Notes under the pieces: model-generated
Seen by the model: only the letters and a program-made list of their open reading frames with translations
What the model was told of the DNA's origin: nothing
Databases searched by the model: none
Part shown: positions 53,918-62,837 of the stretch, piece by piece
Layout of the letters: the number at the start of each line of letters is the position of its first letter
Position numbering within the stretch: position 1 is the stretch's first letter
Position numbers and translations under genes: made by a program
Assembly (NCBI GenBank): GCA_017051695.1
Contig: JAFIDK010000002.1
Location: 953,333-1,017,332, forward strand
Length of the DNA stretch: 64,000 nt
Direction of reading: 5' to 3'
Source: Algoriphagus aestuarii
GTDB taxonomy: Bacteria; Bacteroidota; Bacteroidia; Cytophagales; Cyclobacteriaceae

Positions 53918-54823
53918 CTAAATCTCTTTTTCTACAATATAAATCGGTCTATTCTTCACTCCTTCGAAAGTTTTTCCAATGTATAGTCCTACCATCCCTA
54001 GGGTAATTAAAAGGAAGCCAGTCAGAAGCCAGATGGAGATAATCAGGGAGGCATATCCTGCCACAATAATTTCTCCTATCCAATATCTATAGAGGGTATA
54101 GATTGCAAAAAGAAACCCAGTTAATGCTATCAAAAAGCCTAGTTTGACGGTTAAGCGGATGGGTTTGTCGCTATAGGCCAGCATGATATCCAAGGCCAGG
54201 TTGAAGAGTTTTTTGAAGTTGTAATTGCTGCTTCCCTCCTCTCTTTCCGCATGGGTTACAGGAATGCTGCATTGCCGGAATCCTACCCATTTGACCATGG
54301 TGGGAAAATAGCGGATGCTTTCCCGCATACCGATGATTTGATTTATGACTTTGCGATGGTAAATACCAAAGTTGGCAATACTTTCATCCTGCTGGGATCC
54401 TGTCAGCCAGGCTAGGGTTCGGTAGAAAATTTTGGAAGAAAGTCTTTTGAAAAAGTTGTCTTGCCTATTGACCCTTCTAGCTAATACCACATCAAATCCC
54501 TTTTGGGCCTCCTGATAAAGGTTGGGGATTTCTTCCGGTCTATCCTGTAAGTCGCAGTCCATGACTACTACCCATTCTCCCTTTGCTGCATCTAGGCCTG
54601 CTGTAATGGCATAGTGTTGCCCGAAATTTCTTGAGAGCTTAATTCCTCTGATTTCTGGATGAATTTCAGCCAATCTTTCGATCTCATGCCAGGAATTATC
54701 AGGACTGGCATCGTCTACTAAGATGATTTCATACTCCTGATCCGGAATGCATGCTTTTATCCTGGAGACGAGTTCGCCGAGGGTATTTTCTGCGCGGTAT
54801 ACGGGAGAGATGATGGAGAGCAC
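53918..54823 (-). CDS. Membrane-anchored glycosyltransferase family 2 (GtrB/DPM-like)
   Basis: 301 residues with a GTG start. LSIISPVYRAENTLGELV, IILVDDASPDNSWHEI, NFGQHYAITAGLDAAKGEWV, VVMDCDLQDRPEEIP (the QDxPE motif of undecaprenyl- or dolichyl-phosphate sugar transferases), then two C-terminal transmembrane helices (VKLGFLIALTGFLFAIYTLY and ISIWLLTGFLLITLGMVGLY). It should load a sugar on polyprenyl phosphate for later side-chain addition. The stop codon lies at the very edge of array 3. Confidence 0.9.
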   Translation of the reverse strand: MLSIISPVYRAENTLGELVSRIKACIPDQEYEIILVDDASPDNSWHEIERLAEIHPEIRGIKLSRNFGQHYAITAGLDAAKGEWVVVMDCDLQDRPEEIPNLYQEAQKGFDVVLARRVNRQDNFFKRLSSKIFYRTLAWLTGSQQDESIANFGIYHRKVINQIIGMRESIRYFPTMVKWVGFRQCSIPVTHAEREEGSSNYNFKKLFNLALDIMLAYSDKPIRLTVKLGFLIALTGFLFAIYTLYRYWIGEIIVAGYASLIISIWLLTGFLLITLGMVGLYIGKTFEGVKNRPIYIVEKEI

Positions 54824-55587
54824 TTTTAGAATTAAAATTTAAAATGATGAATTTAAAATTGTTAACGGTAAGTGGTTGTTTGATAGAAATACTTTGAAAT
54901 ACAGTTGAAATAGGCCCTGCGGGCGAAATATTACCGTTATTGCGAGCGAAGCGTGGCAATCTCGTGGAAGGGAATATTTGATTTAGGATTTTTGGAAATA
55001 CGATTGAAATACAGTAGAAATAGGCCCTTCGGGCGAAATATCACCGTTATTGCGAGCGAAGCGTGGCAATCTCGTAGAAGGGAATATTAGATTTAGGATT
55101 TTTGGAAATACTGTTGAAATATAATGGAAATAGGCCCTGCGGGCGAAATACTTTGAAATAGATATAAGATAGCCTAAAGGCAGATATGAAGAGATATTAG
55201 AGGTAAGATTTATGATATAAGAAATACGGTTGAAATATAATTGAAATAGGCCCTTCGGGCGAAATACATGGTTTAAATCTAATATGATTGTCCGCAATGA
55301 GGCCAGTTACCTTATTTTCTTTGCTTGATAGGCTGGAAGACCGATGACGGATGACCGAAGCAGCCTCACAACTAGAGTTTACCATTTATTAAGCCGCTTT
55401 AATCTATTAACTGGTAAATTAGCGGATATACATAAAATCTAATTAAGGTTTAGGGAAAAATATTTCGCCGAAGGCGTATTTCAGCCGAGGTACGAGGCTC
55501 TATTTCGCAAAGCGTATTTCGGGAGCGAAGCGATCCTATATCGCCGAAGGCATATTTCAAGCGACGAAGGAGCTTTTTTAAAATATT
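54824..55587. repeat. Mini-hairpin array 4, interrupted by an unrelated segment
   Basis: GAAATAGGCCCTGCGGGC hairpins with GCGAGCGAAGCGTGGCAATC units on the left. About 55310-55440 holds a different insert with GAAGACC GATGACG GATGACC heptads and TTAGCGGAT stems. Then the right half TATTTCGCCGAAGGC, GTATTTC, AGCCGAGGTACGAGGCT, TATTTCGCAAAGC, ending 3 bp from the ATPase stop region. Confidence 0.85.
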
Positions 55588-56757
55588 TCAATACATCAAT
55601 CCAAAATGCCAAAGAGGAATTGTGTTGAGGTATCCATTTTCAATATCGTCTTTAACAAGGTATCCTTGTGATACTGATTTGATTTGCTTTTCACCCTTGC
55701 CTTTGCCGCCCACTTCAAAATCCATGTTTCCTATATTGAAATCTGCTAGAGATGAGGTCAGTATTTGGTGGTTTACCTTCAATTGATTGAGAAAAAAGGT
55801 TTCCCGTATATTCCCCTTGTTTTGATGGTCTTCCACTAAGTTGTATACCAAGTTGGTATTTTCCAAATAGACTTTTTCCACTTTACCTAGTGCACGAATA
55901 CCTTCTGTCGGATTTCTTAGCTGTGTGATCATTCCTGCTTCTTCCATATAGAGTAGGTAATCGGCGATGTTGTTTCGGCTTATGTTTAGCATTTCAGCTA
56001 TTTTGCTCATGTTAGGTTTGAAAGGTACGCTTTGTGCCACAATGGCCAGGAGTTGTTTAAGTTTCCTCCCTGTGGAAACGTTCATTTGGGCATAGGTAGG
56101 TATATCCACTTCGAGTGTTTGGTTGACCACCTGCTGCAGTTTAAGTCCGAAATCTTCTTCTTTGGCAAATGGGTAGTATCCTTTTTTTAGATAGTTGTCA
56201 AATAAGGGAAGTGGATGGGGAATTGGGGAAACATCGACTTGTTGATTGACGATTTGGTCTAATGAATAGATAGGTAATTCTATGAAGTGAAAAAGCCTCA
56301 AATATTCACGAAAAGACAGTCCCTGCATGAAATACACCACGGCCCTTCTACTTAAGTCTGCATTTCCTTTTTTGATATCAAGTATAGATGAACCTGTAAA
56401 CACTACACTGAGGTTCGGATGATAATCGTAGATTAGCTTAAGTTCTTTTGACCAATCAGGGTATTTATGCACTTCGTCTATAAATAGGTATTTTCCTCCA
56501 GCTTTGACGAATTCATCTGCCAAATCCATTAGTCGGTTTTTTGCAAAATAGAAGTCTTCTGCCGTGACATAGAGGGTTTGTTGTGGGTTTAGCTTGTTTT
56601 TAATGTGTTGTAAAATCAGGGTGGTTTTCCCTACCCCACGTGGTCCTATCAGCCCAATGAGCCTGTTTTGCCAGTTGATTTGACCATAAAGATAGCGTGT
56701 AAATGCTGTGTTTACTTGGGCAATCAATTGGTTGGAATATTGAAATAAACTATCCAT
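55588..56757 (-). CDS. AAA ATPase with DUF4143-type C-terminus, paralogue 2
   Basis: 389 residues starting at ATG. GPRGVGKTT (38-46, same position as paralogue 1), YLFIDEVHKYPDWSKEL, VFTGSSILDI, RRAVVYFMQGLSFREYLRLF, winged-helix-like IAEMLNISRNNIADYLLYM, and NIRETFFLNQL with MDFEVGGKGKGEKQ. Collinear with paralogue 1 along the whole length, but clearly diverged, so the duplication is old or they arrived separately. Confidence 0.88.
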   Translation of the reverse strand: MDSLFQYSNQLIAQVNTAFTRYLYGQINWQNRLIGLIGPRGVGKTTLILQHIKNKLNPQQTLYVTAEDFYFAKNRLMDLADEFVKAGGKYLFIDEVHKYPDWSKELKLIYDYHPNLSVVFTGSSILDIKKGNADLSRRAVVYFMQGLSFREYLRLFHFIELPIYSLDQIVNQQVDVSPIPHPLPLFDNYLKKGYYPFAKEEDFGLKLQQVVNQTLEVDIPTYAQMNVSTGRKLKQLLAIVAQSVPFKPNMSKIAEMLNISRNNIADYLLYMEEAGMITQLRNPTEGIRALGKVEKVYLENTNLVYNLVEDHQNKGNIRETFFLNQLKVNHQILTSSLADFNIGNMDFEVGGKGKGEKQIKSVSQGYLVKDDIENGYLNTIPLWHFGLMY

Positions 56758-57376
56758 TTGGGATACAGAATGAAAAACTTAGCAAAGATGCACCAAGTAA
56801 GTGCATTTTTTTGATTTATTCGCACTATGAGAGTGCGTTATTTGGAAAATTATGTATTCCAAGTTCCTTATTTTAAGAGTTTGACGTATCAAGTATGTAG
56901 TTTGTGGTATGTGGGGTACGAAGTATTTGGTGAGTTTAAAGTTTGGAGTAGGAAATACAATGGAAATAGGCCCTACGGGCGAAATACTTTGAAATTCAAG
57001 ATAAGCCCTTCGGGCAGATAAGGAGATAGGCTCCATGTGGGAGCGAGATATTTAAAGTTTTGAATGAAATACGGTAGAAATACTATTGAAATAGGCCCTT
57101 CGGGCGAAATACATGGTTTAAATCTAATTAAGGTTTAGAGAAAAATATTTCGCCGAAGGCGTATTTCAGCCGAGGTACGAGGCTCTATTTCGCGAAGCAT
57201 ATCTCAAGCGACGAAGGAGCTTATATCTCAGCGCAGCTGTATTTCAAGCGACGAAGGAGCTTTTATTTCGCCGAAGGCGTATTTCAGCCGAGGCACGAGG
57301 CTCTATTTCGCGAAGCGTATTTCGAGAGCGAAGCGATCCTATATCGCCGTAAGCGTATTTCATTTTCTATATAAGA
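56758..57376. repeat. Mini-hairpin array 5
   Basis: GTATGTG/GTACGAA-like heptads near 56890-56930, then GAAATAGGCCCTACGGGC, GATAAGCCCTTCGGGC, the shared spacer TTTAAATCTAATTAAGG TTTAGAG, and a right half with TATTTCGCCGAAGGC, AGCCGAGGTACGAGGCT, TATTTCGCGAAGC, AAGCGACGAAGGAGCTT and repeats of these up to the acetyltransferase stop. Confidence 0.88.
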
Positions 57377-58033
57377 TTATCTTTTCCACCAATGATAAAC
57401 ATATACCTTTTCGATAATGCTGTAGCTTAGTGAAGTGTATAAGTTGCAGGCAGGGATATTTTTTTCCTGGGTGGGGATTTGCATGAATTTGGCTTCTTGA
57501 CTACAAGCCTTGGATTCTGCTGCTCTAATTAGTTTTTTACCCCAGCCTTTTCCTTGGTGTTTTTCAGAAACAGCGATTAGGCCAATTTTACCAATTTCTT
57601 TTTCTGAGTCCACGGTTACCATTCCTGCTATTTCATGAGCGGTAAGAATCTGTTTCCCTTTCCAAGCCTTTTGGATCCAAATACTATATAGATTTTCAAA
57701 CTCTCCATTTTTCAATCTATTGTCTAGTTTAAACCGGGAAAAGGAACCGCTTAGAAAAGCCAAATCTACCAATTCAGGAACTAGCTCTCCCTCCCATTTT
57801 TGAACTTCTGTTACTTCTGTTTCTTGCTTCAGTTCCTTTTGGAAAGTGAGCTTTGTGTCTACATGGACAATATCTTGGCCCTCAAACTGAACTGGGTTTT
57901 GGGAGAAAATATAGATGAGTTGGTAGTCTTCTGCCTCTTCCAAAAACTCTTTTTCATTCCAATCCGAACACAGGTTTGTTTTGCCTACGGGGTAGTTGAA
58001 GAGGGAGGAGTCGAAGGGAAGTGGGGAGATCAA
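57377..58033 (-). CDS. wecD: GNAT acetyltransferase (WecD/RffC-like)
   Basis: 218 residues starting at TTG, the only start after an upstream stop; the start MISPLPFDSSLFNYPVGK matches that of RffC/WecD. The C-terminal GNAT core shows IAGMVTVDSEKEIGKIGLIA and VSEKHQGKGWGKKLIRAAE (acetyl-CoA loop), then IPACNLYTSLSY. In enterobacteria this enzyme acetylates TDP-Fuc4N made by WecE; WecE-like and WecD-like genes in one locus support a Fuc4NAc-type sugar here. TDP-glucose synthesis genes (rmlA/rmlB) are not in the window. Confidence 0.8.
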   Translation of the reverse strand: MISPLPFDSSLFNYPVGKTNLCSDWNEKEFLEEAEDYQLIYIFSQNPVQFEGQDIVHVDTKLTFQKELKQETEVTEVQKWEGELVPELVDLAFLSGSFSRFKLDNRLKNGEFENLYSIWIQKAWKGKQILTAHEIAGMVTVDSEKEIGKIGLIAVSEKHQGKGWGKKLIRAAESKACSQEAKFMQIPTQEKNIPACNLYTSLSYSIIEKVYVYHWWKR

Positions 58034-58964
58034 TTTTTAATTAGGAATTTGAAATGAAGGATTTAAAATGAGGAATTAGAAATGAAGAATGAAGAATTGG
58101 GGTAAAATATGATTTTAGATTTCTGATTTCTAATTTGGAAATACTATTGAAATACTCCCTGCGGGAGAAATACTTTGAAAAACAAGATAGCCCTGCGGGC
58201 AGATATGGAGATAGACTCCTTGAGGAATGGATGGAGATAGTTTAGAGTTTAAAGTTTAAAGTGATCAGTTTAAAGTTCTAAGTTTTGAATGAAATACTGT
58301 TGAGATACAGTTGAAATACTCCCTGCGGGAGAAATACTTGTTTGATTTCCAATCATGGTTTAGAGCAAAATATTTCGCCGCAGGCGTATTTCAGCAGAGG
58401 AACGAGGCTCTATTTCGCTAAGCCTATCTCAAGCGAAGAAGGAGCTTTTATATCGCAGTAGGCGTATTTCAGTGAAACTGTATTTCAAGCGACGAAGGAG
58501 CTTATATCTCAGCGCAGCTGTATTTCAGGCGACGAAGAAGCTTTTATTTCGCCGAAGGCGTATTTCAGCCGAGGAACGAGGCTCTATTTCGCGAAGCCTA
58601 TCTCAAGCGACGAAGGAGCTTATATAGCCCTGCGGGCGAAATATAATAGCCACAGGAAAAAGGCTATTGGTTCCGCTATGGCGGACAGGTGTTGGTTAGG
58701 AGTCTGGAAGTTGGAGGTTTTGAAAGAGGAATTAGGAATGAAGAGTTAGGAATCTTATTTAAAATGCTGTTTTCAATATACCAAAAATTCAGAACCAAAT
58801 CACTTATTAAAGGACAACAAGCTGAAAACTATTCAATTATAACATTTCCCAAAAAAAGGATTACTCCAAAAGTTTGAGGCAAATTAAACTCCAGTGAATT
58901 AGGAAAGGAGAAAGAATATAAATCAAAGAGGGAATAGTTAAGAATTTAATGACAAGTTGAAAGT
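58034..58964. repeat. Mini-hairpin array 6 and flanking heptads
   Basis: Left: AATTAGG AATTTGA AATGAAG heptads, GAAATACTCCCTGCGGGAG, AGCCCTGCGGGC. Middle: TTTCCAATCATGGTTTAGAG CAAAA. Right (from about 58371): TATTTCGCCGCAGGC, AGCAGAGGAACGAGGCT, TATTTCGCTAAGC, AAGCGAAGAAGGAGCTT, AGTGAAACT, AGCGCAGCT and more. After 58640 comes a short AT-rich stretch; the frame 58689-58877 is not protein-like. Confidence 0.85.
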
Positions 58965-59810
58965 TTAACTTATTGCAGATTTAACCTCTCTCATTTTCCT
59001 GTAAAGGTTGTAATATAAACGATTGATTTTCACCTCAAAGGTGGGTTTATGGTAAGACAGATTGTTGCCTGTGCTGATATGGTAATAATGTCTTCTGAGA
59101 AATGAAAATTCGTTACATTTCTCCAAGTACTCTCTAACTTTCGCTCTGTATTTAAAATAATTATCCTGTTTGTTTTTTTTGTTTTTATTGCTGTTGGTTA
59201 TGGAATTATGCCTGTATTTCATTACTGAAAGAGCATGAGGGCAATATGAAACTATTGGATTTATTTTTAAAAGATCAAACATCAAATAGTATTCTTGCAT
59301 ATTTGGCAAGTTTTCTCTCCAACCTCCAATTTGTTTGATCATGTCTCCATTCCACAAGTTTGAAATGGTAATTCCCAATTTGATTCCCAATAATCCTGAC
59401 CAAGGATCTGAAAGATAGTTTTGATATTCCTTTTTGCCGTCTTTTTGAAATAAAAAGGCACCTACAAGAAATGAACTTTCCTCATTAAGGCATTCCAACT
59501 GCATTTTGATTTTACCAGGCAAAAGTTCGTCATCTGCATCCTGAAACTGGATCCATTTGTTGGAAGCGTGTGCAAGTCCTAGATTTCTTGTGGCAGGAGC
59601 ACCTTTATTGATTTTTCCTGAATGCTGTAGCACTTTAATTTGCTGATATTTGGCTGCCAAATTCAGACAAATAGAATAAGAGTTATCTTTGGATCCGTCA
59701 TCCACCAAAATTATTTCATTTATTTCTGGCTGGATAACTAAGGATTGCACAGACTTGACCAAAGTCTTTTCAGCATTATAAACAGGTACTACTGCAGAAA
59801 CCATTACCAT
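58965..59810 (-). CDS. Glycosyltransferase family 2
   Basis: 281 residues: VSAVVPVYNAEKTLVKSVQS, EIILVDDGSKDNSYSICL, NKGAPATRNLGLAHASNKWI, QFQDADDELLPGKIKM (DxD), and a basic, helical C-terminus (KVREYLEKCNEF, YNLYRKMREVKSAI). It lies in the same orientation as its neighbours, 53 bp from the methyltransferase-like gene. Confidence 0.87.
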   Translation of the reverse strand: MVMVSAVVPVYNAEKTLVKSVQSLVIQPEINEIILVDDGSKDNSYSICLNLAAKYQQIKVLQHSGKINKGAPATRNLGLAHASNKWIQFQDADDELLPGKIKMQLECLNEESSFLVGAFLFQKDGKKEYQNYLSDPWSGLLGIKLGITISNLWNGDMIKQIGGWRENLPNMQEYYLMFDLLKINPIVSYCPHALSVMKYRHNSITNSNKNKKNKQDNYFKYRAKVREYLEKCNEFSFLRRHYYHISTGNNLSYHKPTFEVKINRLYYNLYRKMREVKSAIS

Positions 59811-59863
59811 TGAACTGAGGAATAAATAGATAAAAATACAATTTCAAAATCACTTTATTGTAT

Positions 59864-60589
59864 TTAAGTTTCAGGTTTCCAAAATATGCTTGTCTCAGTA
59901 AAAAAGGCATAGCAGACCGTAACTCCCTGATACTTTTCTGATTTCCAACCATTTAAATACTTTCTAATTGTAGGCTGATACGATTCCCGCTCTGTATTAT
60001 CAAAAAGCAAAATTCCTCCCGGCTTTAATTTATCAATTGTCTGGATCAAACAAACTGGTCTAACCCTTCCATCAATGATCAATAAATCTATACTTTCATC
60101 AGGTAGATGATCTGCTGCGTGTGCATAATCTTTGAAAGTTAAACCATCACAAAACATTCCATTCACGCTCTTGTAGAAATCAGGGAAATCCTCATTGTTT
60201 TCCTTCTCCGGAATATGGAGGTTTAGCTTAACTTTTGGGTGTTTCCCACAATTTTTCACGACTTCTTGAAACCAAATGGCATCGTGTTCGATGGAATAGA
60301 TACTAGTGACTTTATTTCTAAGAAACATGGTACTTCCCCCAGAACCAAATTCCAGAACATTCATATCTGGAGTTATCAAAGTTTCTAGTTTTTTAAATGC
60401 AAAATGATTAATCCATGGCAATTCGGCTTCGTAAGGAAACCTATATTGCCTACAGTAATTGTAATATGCTGGAAAGCCTTTAAGAGCTTCTGAAATGGGT
60501 TTTCTTTGTTTTATGTATTTTGAAATTTCACTGAGAAACCTTCCTAAAATTTTATAAGTCGGTTTGATATAATTCTTGTCGGAGTACAT
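59864..60589 (-). CDS. SAM-methyltransferase-fold protein in the glycan locus
   Basis: 241 residues. NVLEFGSGGSTMFLRNKV (motif I), IYSIEHDAIWFQEVVKNCGK, then SIDLLIIDGRVRPVCLIQTI and KPGGILLFDNTERESYQPTI. The DGxxR...C and FDN motifs resemble glycan-locus methyltransferase-fold proteins whose exact reaction is not established. An N-terminal 60-residue helical part precedes it. Start ATG at 60589. Confidence 0.75.
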   Translation of the reverse strand: MYSDKNYIKPTYKILGRFLSEISKYIKQRKPISEALKGFPAYYNYCRQYRFPYEAELPWINHFAFKKLETLITPDMNVLEFGSGGSTMFLRNKVTSIYSIEHDAIWFQEVVKNCGKHPKVKLNLHIPEKENNEDFPDFYKSVNGMFCDGLTFKDYAHAADHLPDESIDLLIIDGRVRPVCLIQTIDKLKPGGILLFDNTERESYQPTIRKYLNGWKSEKYQGVTVCYAFFTETSIFWKPET

Positions 60590-61052
60590 TACTATGTAAA
60601 AACTTAAGGGTGTTGTTCAATTCTTCCAGAAAAGAAAAAATCGTTTTGGATGATCATTAATCAAATATATAACAGAATTGAACATAGTAGACATCGAGAA
60701 GGGATTTAATAGATTCTTTAGGTTTACGAAATACTAGATAGGTGGTAAGGGAAAAGATGTACAAAGTACGAAGTACGAAGTACAAAGTACCAAGTTTGAA
60801 GTAGAAGGTATTTGGTATGGGATAGAAGTTTCAAAAGGGGCAATATACTTTAAGGCTTTTCAGTCAACTGACCACTGCTAGTTGCTTAATAGGGCTGATT
60901 TTTTTACCCCCAACCCCTAAAGGGGAGAATAACGGATGTAGTAGGAAACTGAGGATCTAACCCCTAAAGGGGAGTATCCGGGTCAATATTTATCCTATGA
61001 TTCTGATAGTTTCTATTTGAAACCGATGCTTTATTAAATTTCACAAAAGCCT
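60590..61052. repeat. Gap with GTACAAA heptads and CCCCTAAAGGGG hairpins
   Basis: GTACAAA GTACGAA GTACGAA GTACAAA GTACCAA heptads at 60758-60796. A roughly 75-bp unit with AACCCCTAAAGGGGAG hairpins (60915-60985) recurs at 61624-61698, both with AATAACGG-TGTAGTAGGAA. No gene seen. Confidence 0.7.
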
Positions 61053-61430
61053 CTATTTTAAAATTGATTGCTTAATTTTTTCAATTTCAAATAAAATCAA
61101 TCTTAGAACTTCTTCTGTTTCTTGAATTACAAATTGATTTTTAAATCTTAAGATGTAAATACCCAAAGCATTTAAATCCTTTTGCCTTTCCATATCTCTT
61201 AATTTTTGATCACTTTGATCATGTATTTCCCCATCAAGTTCAATCCCTATTTGAAATTGATGACAATAGAAGTCTAAAATATATTTAGAAATTGGGTGTT
61301 GTCTTCTAAAATGAAGGCCATTAAGCCTTTTTGCTCTTATTCTTTCCCACAATACGCTTTCTGCAGGAGTTAATCTTGAACGAAGTTCTTTAGCCCTTCT
61401 AAATATTTCCGGAGAAGCCTTGTGATGCAT
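61053..61430 (-). CDS. DUF559 endonuclease-like protein
   Basis: 125 residues. The DUF559 (Vsr-like PD-(D/E)XK) pattern is clear: RRAKELRSRLTPAESVLWER, IRAKRLNGLHFRRQHPIS, YILDFYCHQFQIGIELDGE and IHDQSDQKLRDMERQKDLNA, LGIYILRFKNQFV. Conserved D and E residues of the nuclease core are present. Such genes are frequent single additions in Bacteroidota genomes and their role is unknown. It is in the middle of repeat-rich DNA. Confidence 0.88.
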   Translation of the reverse strand: MHHKASPEIFRRAKELRSRLTPAESVLWERIRAKRLNGLHFRRQHPISKYILDFYCHQFQIGIELDGEIHDQSDQKLRDMERQKDLNALGIYILRFKNQFVIQETEEVLRLILFEIEKIKQSILK

Positions 61431-61994
61431 ATTTTTAAAAAGTTTTAGTCCTTAAGTAGAAAAAACACCATCCAAACTTATCCTCAACGGTGAAATTCGC
61501 CCCAAATTTGATAATGTATTTTGAATTTAGTTTCATATTAATCGAACACAAAACGCTCCTCTCTCACTTTAGGAGAGGGGCTGGGGTGAGGTTAAGCCAC
61601 ATCAGCGAAGATGCGTTCTACGCCCAACCCCTAAAGGGGAGGATAACGGCTGTAGTAGGAATCTTAGGATCTGACCTCCGGCCCCTAAAGGGGAGAATTG
61701 ACTAGTCTTTACCTGATTGCTACAATGGAAGAGAAAATTTTAATAGAGAATAAAAACACTTCAATTACATAATATCTTATTATTGACTTGCTCCCCCTTC
61801 GGGAGTTTAGGGGAGAAGTTAAGCCACATCAGCGAATATGCGTTCCATCCTACGTCCCGATTTATTGGTTAAATAAGATTTGTTTGGGATCGCCTCATGG
61901 GTAATAATTAGGCTACATCCGCAAAGATTCGTTCCATTAGGCGTCCCGAAAACCTTTGAAATAAAATTTGATCGGGATCTTCGGATGGAGAAAT
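61431..61994. repeat. Gap with three copies of the wzm 3' tail
   Basis: Minus-strand frames ending VERIFADVA (about 61592-61624), RRMERIFADVA (61820-61855) and RLMERIFADVA (61911-61946), each with TAA, repeat the end of the wzm gene. Differences among the four tails in the last nine codons are at third positions, apart from the Met codon. Also a CCCCTAAAGGGG unit at 61624-61698. Confidence 0.8.
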
Positions 61995-62837
61995 TTAGGC
62001 CACATCAGCAAAGATCCGTTCCATCCTCCGAAAATACATCATGCCAAAAACAAAGAGAATCAGAGCAACGATGGTGCCTGGCCAGATCCATTCCCAGGGC
62101 ATGGGACGATTAAGAAAAGCGGCCCGGAAGCCTTCAATCACTCCTACCATGGGGTTTAGGATATAAAATTTCTGGTATTGTTCGGGAACGGCCGTAGTAC
62201 TATAAACTACCGGAGCGGCATAGAGTAAGAGTTGCACGACAAATGTCAATGCATGCTTCACATCCCGGTATTTGACTGCCATAGCGGATAGCATCATTCC
62301 CATTCCTAGGCTACACATGAGGAGTTGGATGATCAGTAAAGGAAGCACCAATAATCCCCAGCCAGGAGTGATCTGATAATAAATCATCATCCCTATCACC
62401 ACTACAAAAGCAATAATAAAGTCCAACAGTTTAGATAAAATGGAAGATAATGGAAGCACCATTCTTGGGAAATAGACCTTGGTGATCATATTGGCATTTT
62501 GGATCAGGGAATTAGCGGATTCGGTAAGAGTACCGGAAAAATAATTCCAAGGCCAAAGAGCCAAATATGAAAATAAGGTATAAGGAATCCCATCCGAATC
62601 TACTTTCGCCAAACCTCCAAAAACGATGGTAAAGACCACGGTTGTAAATAAGGGTTGGATGATGGCCCAGGCCACCCCAAGTACAGATTGGGCATATCGG
62701 GCTTTGATGCCCCGCAAAGTCAGGAAATATAAGAGATCCTTGTATCTCCAGAGTTCCTTGAAATCTATGAGTTGCCAGCCGGATGTGGGCTCAATTACTT
62801 TGTAATGTTGTTTTTGTTCCAAGTTGGATATGGTCAA
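61995..62837 (-). CDS. wzm: Polysaccharide ABC exporter permease
   Basis: 280 residues. Six transmembrane segments follow a cytosolic N-terminus: LIDFKELWRYKDLLYFLTLR and GIKARYAQSVLGVAWAIIQP (ABC-2 signature), TTVVFTIVFGGLAKV, YTLFSYLALWPWNYFSGTL, MVLPLSSILSKLLDFI, and AAPVVYSTTAVPEQ with the NPMVGVIEGFRAAFL motif. Ends RRMERIFADVA. It exports the finished glycan with the Wzt ATPase, 16 kb away. Downstream, its last codons are repeated three times. Confidence 0.94.
   Translation of the reverse strand: MTISNLEQKQHYKVIEPTSGWQLIDFKELWRYKDLLYFLTLRGIKARYAQSVLGVAWAIIQPLFTTVVFTIVFGGLAKVDSDGIPYTLFSYLALWPWNYFSGTLTESANSLIQNANMITKVYFPRMVLPLSSILSKLLDFIIAFVVVIGMMIYYQITPGWGLLVLPLLIIQLLMCSLGMGMMLSAMAVKYRDVKHALTFVVQLLLYAAPVVYSTTAVPEQYQKFYILNPMVGVIEGFRAAFLNRPMPWEWIWPGTIVALILFVFGMMYFRRMERIFADVA

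Noticed and set aside
48600-58640. CRISPR array as an explanation of the regular repeats
   Set aside because: Punctuation is only 7 nt, spacers are short, palindromic and repeated, and no cas genes are present.
49120-58640. Integron attC array
   Set aside because: No integrase, no 1-2 kb cassette spacing and no RYYYAAC/GTTRRRY core sites were found.
58689-58877. 62-residue plus-strand frame after array 6
   Set aside because: Begins in heptad-like repeat text and has no domain or ribosome-binding site; kept as non-coding.
61968-62159. Plus-strand frames over the wzm 3' end
   Set aside because: Antisense shadows of the wzm coding sequence and its repeated tails.
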